NCBI GenBank assembly: GCA_041595255.1
Contig: JBFHKR010000066.1
Location: 1 to 13,798, forward strand
Length of the DNA stretch: 13,798 bases
Direction: 5' to 3'
Source: PGYR01 sp041595255
GTDB taxonomy: Bacteria; Bacteroidota; Ignavibacteria; Kapaibacteriales; UBA2268
The position numbers and the translations under genes were made by a program. Positions 1 through 7,201 of this stretch are shown here, in pieces; within the stretch, counting starts at the first letter, position 1; each line of letters starts with the position of its first letter. The notes under the pieces are model-generated. The model had not been told where the DNA came from. It searched no databases and saw only the letters and a list, made by a program, of their open reading frames with translations.

Positions 1-49
1 CGAGGGTGAATTCTTCGAGAAGGGGTAGTAAAATTACTACTAATTGTAT

Positions 50-163
50 TTACTCAACTCTCAACAGTTTAAATACTAGGCTTTCATTAACATTCGATGT
101 TATCTTAACAAGATACATACCATTATTCAAGATTTGATTTAATCCAATCTGATTTTCACCCTT
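50..163 (-). repeat. Direct repeat, copy A: end of the T9SS sorting domain
   Basis: These 114 bases encode the last 37 residues and stop of the Asp-box protein. They recur 1580 bases away at 1630-1743 in the same orientation. Positions 50-141 are identical to the second copy. The remaining part has four differences (142, 152, 155, 161), and all four are synonymous. Similarity stops abruptly at the stop codon on one side and fades beyond position 163 on the other. Confidence 0.93.
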
Positions 164-1561
164 ATAAATATCCACTACATCATTAAAAATTTGCTTACCT
201 GTAAGGTCGAAAACACTAATTGATGAGTTAGTATAATAGTCATCACTATCAATATGTAGCAAATTTTTATTGAAATGTGCTGAAAAGTTTTTGCTTTCAT
301 TGTTTACATTAATATTCGTTAGAGGACTTTTGGATCTATAAATTGATGCTTTCGAATTAGATGGGTTTGGTCTAGGAACAATACTCTCACCTTTTATAAC
401 CCAAAAACTTAAATCCTCTGAGTTAATTTGGTAATCTAGTATTATATTAAACTTATCAAAATTAGTTAATACAAGCTCCCATGTAAAACCTGCATCAAAA
501 GTTTGAAATAAATATTGATTTATAAAACTATATTTTGGCGTTTTGTCTCTGTCAAATTCCTTATGCTCTATTAATAGTAATTGATGATTGGGATTCTTTG
601 AATTATATTCTAATTTCTTAAAATCAAAATTTTGTTCGTAGTTGTCTGTATTATTCATTTCAACAGAATCAATATTAAAATGTAATGTTTGCTCCATTCT
701 GCTATAATCTTGTTTCGATTTAGTATAAATATTATACCTAATTAAAGAATCTGATTTCGAAGTTTTATATAATAATTCGTCTTCTTCAATACAACCAAAA
801 CAAATAGAAGAAGGAATTAAACCTTCAATGATTTCCATAGAATCATCATACATATTGAGCATTATGTTTATCCCAAAATATGGTCCAAAAATATTTTGCC
901 ATTCATATTCTAATATTGTTTTTTCAGGATTTCGTAAATTGAATTTATAATTAACACTCCAAAATACACTTATATCTTCCCCATATTTTTCACGTACTTT
1001 TTCGTAAGGCAAAGCGTATTTCCATGTTTCTCCATAATTAGTCGAATAAATGAACTGATGCGAAAATATTCTATGATGTTGATCATTTGTTAATACATGA
1101 AATACCAATATTGATGGATCTGTTGGATGAAATATTATCCTGTGATTATCATCAATATTTGGATATTTTATACTTCTTACGATTTCACCATCAAAATCTA
1201 CATAGAATAGAGTTGTGTCATTCTCATCTTTTGTTCGAGTAATAAATTTAAAATTTGATTCGTTAAAATATTCATTAATTAAACTATTATCATATTCTTT
1301 GTTTTCAAATCTATTAGTTATTACTTCCCAGCTATTACCGCCATCAGTTGAGAAAAAAATGTGACTTTTACGTATATTCTCATTCTTTAGAACAGTTCTA
1401 GCAATAGCAACTATACTGTCACCTTTGGTGAATATTCTTGGTCTATCAGTAAAACTGTCCTCACCATATAACTTAACTACTTCTTCTATTTCAATTTCTG
1501 CTGAAAGTGGGGAAATAGTTAAAAGCGTTAAAAGTATAAATATTAAAGTAGTGGTTTTCAT
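50..1561 (-). CDS. Secreted Asp-box (BNR-like) protein with T9SS C-terminal sorting domain
   Basis: The 503-aa product starts at an ATG with a hydrophobic signal peptide (about residues 1-21, ending SPLSA). Three Asp-box-type motifs of BNR/sialidase-like beta-propellers are visible: STDGGNSW (71-78), STNYGETW (173-180) and a weaker TFDAGFTW (354-361). A segment FHPTDPSILVF (144-154) is typical of such propellers. The last 70 or so residues resemble a type A T9SS sorting domain, with SVFDLTGKQIF (449-459) and NGMYLVKI (480-487) before a short tail. It is therefore probably exported to the periplasm by Sec and moved to the cell surface by the type IX system. No catalytic residues point to sialidase activity, so the substrate or ligand is unknown. 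It lies downstream of two same-strand thioredoxin genes and may be read with them. Its C-terminal coding end is duplicated at 1630-1743. Secretion route is well supported; function is not. Confidence 0.85.
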   Translation of the reverse strand: MKTTTLIFILLTLLTISPLSAEIEIEEVVKLYGEDSFTDRPRIFTKGDSIVAIARTVLKNENIRKSHIFFSTDGGNSWEVITNRFENKEYDNSLINEYFNESNFKFITRTKDENDTTLFYVDFDGEIVRSIKYPNIDDNHRIIFHPTDPSILVFHVLTNDQHHRIFSHQFIYSTNYGETWKYALPYEKVREKYGEDISVFWSVNYKFNLRNPEKTILEYEWQNIFGPYFGINIMLNMYDDSMEIIEGLIPSSICFGCIEEDELLYKTSKSDSLIRYNIYTKSKQDYSRMEQTLHFNIDSVEMNNTDNYEQNFDFKKLEYNSKNPNHQLLLIEHKEFDRDKTPKYSFINQYLFQTFDAGFTWELVLTNFDKFNIILDYQINSEDLSFWVIKGESIVPRPNPSNSKASIYRSKSPLTNINVNNESKNFSAHFNKNLLHIDSDDYYTNSSISVFDLTGKQIFNDVVDIYKGENQIGLNQILNNGMYLVKITSNVNESLVFKLLRVE

Positions 1562-1629
1562 TTAGTCCAGTTTGTTGTATTTTAACTTACGTTTGTTATT
1601 TAGTATTAGTTCTTTTCAGTATTAACACA

Positions 1630-1743
1630 TTACTCAACTCTCAACAGTTTAAATACTAGGCTTTCATTAACATTCGATGTTATCTTAACAAGATACATAC
1701 CATTATTCAAGATTTGATTTAGTCCAATCTGGTTCTCACCTTT
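1630..1743 (-). pseudogene. Orphan fragment of a T9SS sorting domain, in frame behind the TlpA-like gene
   Basis: Read on the minus strand, this stretch encodes KGENQIGLNQILNN and onward to KLLRVE followed by TAA, the same 37 residues as the end of the Asp-box protein. It has no start codon or signal peptide of its own. It begins only a few codons after the TAA TAG tandem stops (1759-1761 and 1756-1758) of the upstream thioredoxin gene, and it is in that gene's reading frame. The four base differences from the intact copy are all silent, so the fragment comes from a gene that was under protein-level selection until recently, or it has been converted by the intact copy. The likeliest reading is the remnant of a second T9SS cargo gene whose body was lost by recombination. 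Expression as a readthrough tail cannot be excluded from sequence alone. Confidence 0.8.
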
Positions 1744-1758
1744 GTTAATACACCTCTA

Positions 1759-3516
1759 TTACTTCCCTATCTTTTGTTTTAGTGTTTCAATTAAACTTTC
1801 CCCACGTAGTTCGGACTGTACTTTAGTATCGAATTCACCTTGAGGGTTTATAAGCATCATCGTTGGAAAAGCAGAAATTTTATAATCTTTTAATACATTT
1901 TCTATATATCCTTTCATCTGTATTGTCTGAGTCCATTTTATATTATTCTTTTCGCTGTATTCTTTAATAACATCTACACCTCTATCATTAGCAATTCCAA
2001 TTATTTCGAATCCCTTATCTTTGAACATCTCATATGCCTTAATTAAATTCGGGGTCTCAGCTACACATGGTCCACACCAAGTTCCCCAGAAATCTAATAA
2101 CACCCATTTACCTGCAAAATCGGAGAGACTGTAATACTTCCCATCAATCGATTTAAATTCTAACTTTGGAGGTATTTTAGAAATCATAAAGTCCATCTTC
2201 TCGATAGTTCTTTTCATTCCATCTAGTTGTGACTCAGATAAATCTTCTTCCGATATGTAGTTATTAATCCTATCAATAATAAAATCATAACCTTCCGGTT
2301 CATATGCTACTTTTGTACGTGATAAGCTGTAATAGAATCTATTTTTTAATGATGTTCTTTCTGTATTTGATTCTATTTTATTAAACATTTTCTCGACAAT
2401 TTCTACATTAGATTTAGGGTCATTTAGAAATTCAGATCTATATAACATACCATCTATCACATCATAAAATAAAAAAGGGAATTCTTTTACCGAATTAAAT
2501 ACATCTACTCTAAAGGCATGATTACTACTAGTATCAGTAACTTGCATTAAATATAATTTATTCACTTTTAGATAATCGTTTAAGATAGGAGTTTTTATTA
2601 CTTTGAGTAAGCTATCATTTATTCTAATTAATCTATCTACTTTTTTTGTTATTGATATTTTCATACTATCAATATATTCTTGAGAGTAGTCTTTTAAATA
2701 CTCATCTCTATACTGCCTTACAAATACGTAATAATTGTAATCAATGTCGAATATATCTTTTAATGGCATCAAATCTAGTATTTCATTATACTTAGAATTT
2801 ATTGGAGAGTTTACCCATTTCCCATTCGTCAAACTTGTATCATTGTCGGACTCCCTAACTCTATACTTCCCAAAGTCAACATCGATATCAATAATTTTAT
2901 CTTTGGGGTAACGAACAGCTTTATAATCTCCATTATGATCATAATCCCACTCCCCCGTATGTGAGTTAGGAGTATAAGTAATACCATCATTTAAGACTAA
3001 ATAATACCCGATAGTATCAATGTCTTTAGGATTAATTTTAGAATATATTTCGTTATTGAGATTTACTTGAAATGAAAAATTGTTTTTATCGGTTAACATA
3101 TCGAATGTTGTTGCTTCCCTAATATCTCTTCTACCAGCGGAAATAAAAATATCTACAGAGTCTATTATCTTAGGTATCCCTCTTTTTGATAACACTGCCT
3201 CCACTCTAGGATTAGCATCACCTCCGATATAACGCGTAATAAAAGCTTCATAGCCTGGAGCTGCTAAATGTAGTTCTAAATAATTTTGATTATCTGGAAT
3301 TTTGAATTTAAACTCACCATTATTATTAGTTTTTATAGTATCTATTATAAACCATTTCTCAGCTTTTTCTCTATTACTATAAACGAAAACTTCTTTTCTA
3401 GCGTCCCCATCATCAGCTAAAGTGATTTTACCTGTGATATATTTCACGTCCTCTTTAGTATATGAATTTGTAGTGGCAATAAACAAAATTGCTAGTGATA
3501 ATAATAAATTCTTCAT
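1759..3516 (-). CDS. TlpA-like thioredoxin with long N-terminal extracytoplasmic region (paralog 2)
   Basis: I start this gene at the ATG at 3516, giving 585 aa. That start opens directly into a signal peptide (MKNLLLSLAILFIATTNSYT) and has AAGGGAA a few bases upstream; the frame also extends to a TTG at 3558, which would bury the signal peptide. Residues of about 26-111 form a beta-sandwich-like domain (YITGKITLADDG, LHLAAPGYEAF) resembling carboxypeptidase-regulatory-like folds. About 115-445 is a long region I cannot assign. The C-terminal 130 residues are a TlpA/ResA-type thioredoxin domain, with LLDFWGTWCGPC (active-site cysteines at 481 and 484) and a cis-proline loop FPTMMLI. It probably acts as a periplasmic or surface thiol-disulfide reductase; the substrate is unknown. 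It is a tandem paralog of the gene at 3603-5351 and ends with two consecutive in-frame stops (TAA TAG). Confidence 0.88.
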   Translation of the reverse strand: MKNLLLSLAILFIATTNSYTKEDVKYITGKITLADDGDARKEVFVYSNREKAEKWFIIDTIKTNNNGEFKFKIPDNQNYLELHLAAPGYEAFITRYIGGDANPRVEAVLSKRGIPKIIDSVDIFISAGRRDIREATTFDMLTDKNNFSFQVNLNNEIYSKINPKDIDTIGYYLVLNDGITYTPNSHTGEWDYDHNGDYKAVRYPKDKIIDIDVDFGKYRVRESDNDTSLTNGKWVNSPINSKYNEILDLMPLKDIFDIDYNYYVFVRQYRDEYLKDYSQEYIDSMKISITKKVDRLIRINDSLLKVIKTPILNDYLKVNKLYLMQVTDTSSNHAFRVDVFNSVKEFPFLFYDVIDGMLYRSEFLNDPKSNVEIVEKMFNKIESNTERTSLKNRFYYSLSRTKVAYEPEGYDFIIDRINNYISEEDLSESQLDGMKRTIEKMDFMISKIPPKLEFKSIDGKYYSLSDFAGKWVLLDFWGTWCGPCVAETPNLIKAYEMFKDKGFEIIGIANDRGVDVIKEYSEKNNIKWTQTIQMKGYIENVLKDYKISAFPTMMLINPQGEFDTKVQSELRGESLIETLKQKIGK

Positions 3517-3602
3517 ACCATTCCCTTGAAACTTATTTAGAGTAACATAATTAGTCAAATTAAATTAATAAACATTCGCGTAATTATAAAATGAATTATT
3601 AA

Positions 3603-5351
3603 CTACTCCTTACCAATCTCTTTTTCTAAGGTAGGTATCAGTTTTTCCCCTCGTAAGTGGTGAGCTTTTACTTTTACAAACTTTCCAGTTGGGTCTATAA
3701 GCATCATAGTTGGGAAACTAGTAATGCCGTATTGCTCTAGTACACCCTTAGCATACCCTTCTAACGCAATAGTATTAGTCCACTTCATTTCATTCTTCTT
3801 TATGTAATCTGATACTATATCTACACTGCGATCGTTTGCTACGCTTATCATCTCGAATTTCTCCCCACCTAATTTGTTGTATGCTTCTACTAAAAATGGT
3901 GTTTCCATTACACAAGGTCCACACCAAGTCCCCCAAAAGTCGAGCAGTACCCATTTGCCTTTGTATTCCGATAGTTTTCGTTCCTTACCATCTATTGTCT
4001 TGAATGAAAAATCAGGAGCAAAGTTCATAGTATCTAGAACTAATTGAGCTAAAGTTTTCGGTATTCCTGTTTTTGGCCAACTGTCTAGGTCATCGTATTC
4101 AGCTAACTCATTCAGACCATTTATTAGATATTCTCTATACTTCGGTTCTTTTACTATCTCATTTGTCGCCAAACGTGAATAAAGCCCATATCTTAAATAA
4201 TAGTAATTACGTTTGTTCTTTGATTTTGCAAAGAGCTCTTCTAGTTCATCTAAGTAATACTGAGGATTTTCTTTGAACTCCTTAGTATTAATCACATCGT
4301 TGAACTCAGAATAAAATACAGTTGGGAGCATCTGCAATGATTTCATTATAACTAACTTATCTCCCCAAGATTTTAAAGAGTCCGGTGCGCTTAGTAAATC
4401 TAGCTTGGTCAAATTCAAATAATCTGTCAGAAAAGGCGAATCAACGATCGAGAGTAAACTATCATTAGTGCTTATAAACCTACGGAACTTCATTATAGTA
4501 CCCATTTTCCGACGTTCTACTTCCGCAGAATCGAGCTTCTTTATAGCTTCCTTATTATATTGGAATACGTAGTAATAGAAATTCTGACGTAATCTAGCCA
4601 CGTCTTCTGCTGGTAATAAATCTATTATTTCGTTGTAACGAGTATTAACAGGAGAATTAACCCATTTACCTGTAGTTAAGCTCTGCTCTTCGGGGTCATC
4701 CGAGTATCTGTACTTAGCTAAATCTATAGTCAGAGACAGTATTTTCTTCTTAGTTACAGCCACGGCATAAAAATCACCATTATTATCATATTTCCACTTT
4801 CCTTTATGTTCCGCCGGTGTATTAGACCCCTCTTTAAAATGAAGAGTATATCGGACAGTATCTTCTCCTTTACCAGTATATTTCGCATATTTCTTATCAT
4901 TGAAATCAAGTTTGAATTTCACAAATCTTGAATAACCTATTTTTATCCTTTCGGCAATTCTACCTTTTTTAGTGTATATCACAATTCCAACAGAATCAAA
5001 CTTTTCAGGTATTGCTCTATTATAGAGTATAGCCTCTACTCTAGGGTTTTTATCTCCCTCTATATAATCGGTCATATATGCTTCGTAACCAGGAGCAGCA
5101 AGATGTAGTTCAGCATAATTTATACTTTTGGGAATCGGTACTTTGAACTCACCGTTTGCTGATGTCGGTACTACTTTCATAAGATTATCATCGCTGTTTC
5201 GGAAGCGATTATAATAAACATATACTTCACGTTTGGCGACACCATCATCAGCTAAGGTAATTTTACCAGTGATATATTTCATCTCTTCTTCGCCCTGAAG
5301 GGCAAGTGATAGAAAGATTAACAAGCTGAGTATAAAAGATAATTTTTTCAT
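3603..5351 (-). CDS. TlpA-like thioredoxin with long N-terminal extracytoplasmic region (paralog 1)
   Basis: The product is about 582 aa from the ATG at 5351, with signal peptide MKKLSFILSLLIFLSLALQG. The frame also reaches a TTG at 5363, which adds only four residues and is less likely. The architecture matches its downstream neighbour: beta-sandwich with YITGKITLADDG and LHLAAPGYEAY, an unassigned middle that shares GKWVNSP and a YNEI-DL-P motif, then a TlpA-like thioredoxin domain with LLDFWGTWCGPC and the cis-proline loop SFPTMMLI. Both catalytic cysteines are present. The gap to the next gene is 86 bases without a convincing terminator, so co-transcription is likely. The two copies have diverged a good deal in the middle but keep the active site, which suggests distinct partners rather than a very recent duplication. 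No strong Shine-Dalgarno precedes the ATG. Thioredoxin fold is certain; the physiological substrate is unknown. Confidence 0.88.
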   Translation of the reverse strand: MKKLSFILSLLIFLSLALQGEEEMKYITGKITLADDGVAKREVYVYYNRFRNSDDNLMKVVPTSANGEFKVPIPKSINYAELHLAAPGYEAYMTDYIEGDKNPRVEAILYNRAIPEKFDSVGIVIYTKKGRIAERIKIGYSRFVKFKLDFNDKKYAKYTGKGEDTVRYTLHFKEGSNTPAEHKGKWKYDNNGDFYAVAVTKKKILSLTIDLAKYRYSDDPEEQSLTTGKWVNSPVNTRYNEIIDLLPAEDVARLRQNFYYYVFQYNKEAIKKLDSAEVERRKMGTIMKFRRFISTNDSLLSIVDSPFLTDYLNLTKLDLLSAPDSLKSWGDKLVIMKSLQMLPTVFYSEFNDVINTKEFKENPQYYLDELEELFAKSKNKRNYYYLRYGLYSRLATNEIVKEPKYREYLINGLNELAEYDDLDSWPKTGIPKTLAQLVLDTMNFAPDFSFKTIDGKERKLSEYKGKWVLLDFWGTWCGPCVMETPFLVEAYNKLGGEKFEMISVANDRSVDIVSDYIKKNEMKWTNTIALEGYAKGVLEQYGITSFPTMMLIDPTGKFVKVKAHHLRGEKLIPTLEKEIGKE

Positions 5352-5498
5352 AATAATTATCAATGTTGTTATTTTATAACTTAATAAGGAAATTAATTTA
5401 CGAAATTTTAATTGAGGAGGGAAATGTATAGGGTTTTTTAGATTTAATTCAATTTTTTGTAATTTAAATCAAATTAAGATTTAACTAAGAGGTATATT

Positions 5499-6047
5499 AT
5501 GACTCCAGAAGAAAAAATGATAGACAGTATAGAAAAGAACACAGGAAAACCCATTACTCATTGGATAGAAGTAGTTAAGAAATCAGGAATCGAAAAACAT
5601 AAAGAAATGATAAACTATCTAAAAGACGAGCATGGTTTTACTTATGGGTTTGCAAATCTGGTAGTACACAAGGCCAAAAACTCGGACGCTGGTTCGGTAG
5701 CAAAGAGTGAAGATTTGGTTGATTTACAGTATAAAGGAAAAGAGACTCTAAGACCTATATATGATAAGTTAAAGAAGGAAATATCAAAATTTGGAGAAGT
5801 AGAGATATCTCCTAAAAAAGCGTATGTAAGTCTAAGAGGTAAGAAGCAATTCGCGCTTATCCAGCCATCAACAAAAACTAGATTAGATGTAGGGATAAAC
5901 TCAAAGGAATTAGAAATAACTGAGCGATTAGAAAAGTCAGGAAGTTTTAACTCCATGTGTTCACACAGAGTTAGACTGTCTGATGAAAAAAATGTTGATA
6001 AGGAACTAATAGGATGGCTGAAGTCGGCTTATGAAGAGGCGAGATAA
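5499..6047 (+). CDS. DUF4287/DUF5655 domain protein
   Basis: This 182-aa protein starts at ATG with AAGAGG at 5487-5492 as ribosome binding site. Residues of about 4-55 match the DUF4287 pattern (IEKNTGKPITHWIEVVKKSG, then HGFTYGFANLVVHKA). Residues of about 70-180 match DUF5655 (IYDKLKKEISKFGEVEISPKKA and SHRVRLSDEKNVDKELIGWL). There is no signal peptide, so it should be cytosolic. Proteins of this two-domain form are widespread small bacterial proteins; I know of no established activity. It stands alone on its strand between minus-strand genes and converges with the phytase-like gene across a shared hairpin. Domain identity is by recalled family pattern. Confidence 0.8.
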   Translation: MTPEEKMIDSIEKNTGKPITHWIEVVKKSGIEKHKEMINYLKDEHGFTYGFANLVVHKAKNSDAGSVAKSEDLVDLQYKGKETLRPIYDKLKKEISKFGEVEISPKKAYVSLRGKKQFALIQPSTKTRLDVGINSKELEITERLEKSGSFNSMCSHRVRLSDEKNVDKELIGWLKSAYEEAR

Positions 6048-6050
6048 AAA

Positions 6051-6080
6051 AACAACCTACCTTAGTAAAGGTAGGTTGTT
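6051..6080 (-). terminator. Rho-independent terminator between convergent genes
   Basis: A perfect 13-bp inverted repeat (AACAACCTACCTT, loop AGTA, AAGGTAGGTTGTT) is followed on the minus strand by a run of T (complement of the A-run 6046-6052). This is a textbook intrinsic terminator for the phytase-like gene. On the plus strand the stem lacks a U-run beyond GTTGTT, so termination of the DUF4287 gene there would be weaker. Confidence 0.88.
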
Positions 6081-6110
6081 AAACCGTAATTCCCCTTTCA
6101 ATCCGTAACT

Positions 6111-7184
6111 TTAGTTACAAGATATTTTTAGATTATCTAATAGTTTATCAAGTTCAAAAGTAGAAACTCCACCATCATCATGGACCATTATAAATAGTCC
6201 ACCTGTTGAATTACCTACTGACTCCTGAGTTAACCATACACCATCAGTATTTTGAGTAACTTTTGTTTTGAACGAAGTTACATAATTCAGAGATTTTCTT
6301 TCGAACACATGAACAGTATTGTCTCCTTTATCTTGGTCAGTAGTAAACCAATAGCCAGTGCCGTTACCGCAATCGTAAAGCGCTATTCCTTCAGCTTGAT
6401 ATTTGAATAAACCAGTACCAATGTTCTTTATGAATGTTCCTTTTTCCAAATCGTAAACTTTAATATTCTTTTTAAGATTACTTTCATCGGATATCAATAG
6501 GAGATTATTCTCTGGATCAGCGTAGATAGACTCTACTACAAACAATCGACCATCACCTTGTTTTTCACCAATATTCTTAATGAATTTTGATTCAAGTTTA
6601 TTATTTTTATATTTGAACGTAAATTGTTTTACTCTTTTGTCAAGCACTTCGACATTAGGCTCTTTGTCTTCATCTGATTCGAAATCATCAGTCACGAAAA
6701 GTGTATATTCATCATCTGATTTATGAACAGAAAGTCCATAAGGTTTCAATAACTTATCTTGACCAATATAGCCAACATGCTTATAATCTGGCAATGTGAA
6801 TACCTGTACTCGATTATTATCTCTCTCTACTATCAACATCAGATTATCAATTATCCAGATACCATTGGGTCTGCTGAACTCAGATTTACCACTACCTGAT
6901 TTTCCTATTTTTTCAAGCTCTTTTAGTGATATTGCATCGTAAACTTGTAGGTAATCTTTGTCTTTAGAAGTAGCAATTATATACGATTTATCTCCATCTT
7001 TATAAAATGCAGGTGAATCGATATTATTTATATCATCCCAATTGGAAACTACATCTTCTGAAATAGTCATATACTCTGATTCTGTTTTTACGGTATCTAC
7101 TACATCTACTTTATCTTGTTCTATTTTCTTATCAGCACACGAAAATATTGCGGAAGCGATTAACAATAATACTATTTTTTTCAT
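6111..7184 (-). CDS. Phytase-like beta-propeller lipoprotein
   Basis: The 357-aa product begins MKKIVLLLIASAIFSC; Cys16 follows a lipobox-like IFS, so it is probably a lipoprotein. The mature part resembles beta-propeller phytases (3-phytase family): DSPAF (56-60) corresponds to the family's DDPA motif, followed by ATSK (71-74) and a VYD turn (81-83). Later come AEGIALY (264-270), GYWFTTDQ (277-284), NTVHVFER (289-296) and TDG (313-315). RPNG and DNNRVQVF (105-129) also look NHL-like. The family hydrolyses phosphate from inositol phosphates in a calcium-dependent way, but the first motif has Ser where Asp is usual, so activity on phytate is not proven. It sits 17 bases downstream of a TonB receptor gene with ribosome binding site AAAGGAAAT, which indicates a two-gene operon. 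Alternative: a non-phytase propeller lactonase or binding protein. Confidence 0.72.
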   Translation of the reverse strand: MKKIVLLLIASAIFSCADKKIEQDKVDVVDTVKTESEYMTISEDVVSNWDDINNIDSPAFYKDGDKSYIIATSKDKDYLQVYDAISLKELEKIGKSGSGKSEFSRPNGIWIIDNLMLIVERDNNRVQVFTLPDYKHVGYIGQDKLLKPYGLSVHKSDDEYTLFVTDDFESDEDKEPNVEVLDKRVKQFTFKYKNNKLESKFIKNIGEKQGDGRLFVVESIYADPENNLLLISDESNLKKNIKVYDLEKGTFIKNIGTGLFKYQAEGIALYDCGNGTGYWFTTDQDKGDNTVHVFERKSLNYVTSFKTKVTQNTDGVWLTQESVGNSTGGLFIMVHDDGGVSTFELDKLLDNLKISCN

Positions 7185-7201
7185 TTTATTTCCTTTATTG
7201 A

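Noticed and set aside
25..40. Small hairpin GTAGTA-AAAT-TACTAC beyond the end of the T9SS gene
   Set aside because: A six-base A+T-rich stem without a following U-run is too weak to call a terminator.
50..1743. Insertion sequence or transposon explanation for the 114-bp repeats
   Set aside because: There are no terminal inverted repeats, transposase or target duplications; the repeats are protein-coding sorting-domain ends.
3517..3558. Longer TTG-start form of the downstream thioredoxin gene
   Set aside because: It would place 14 polar residues before the signal peptide; the ATG at 3516 has a ribosome binding site and a normal signal sequence.
4073..4276. Plus-strand open frame opposite the first thioredoxin gene
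   Set aside because: It lies fully inside a convincing gene on the other strand and has no recognisable domain or ribosome binding site.
5642..5956. Minus-strand open frame opposite the DUF4287 gene
   Set aside because: Antisense shadow of a well-supported gene; no signal or domain features.
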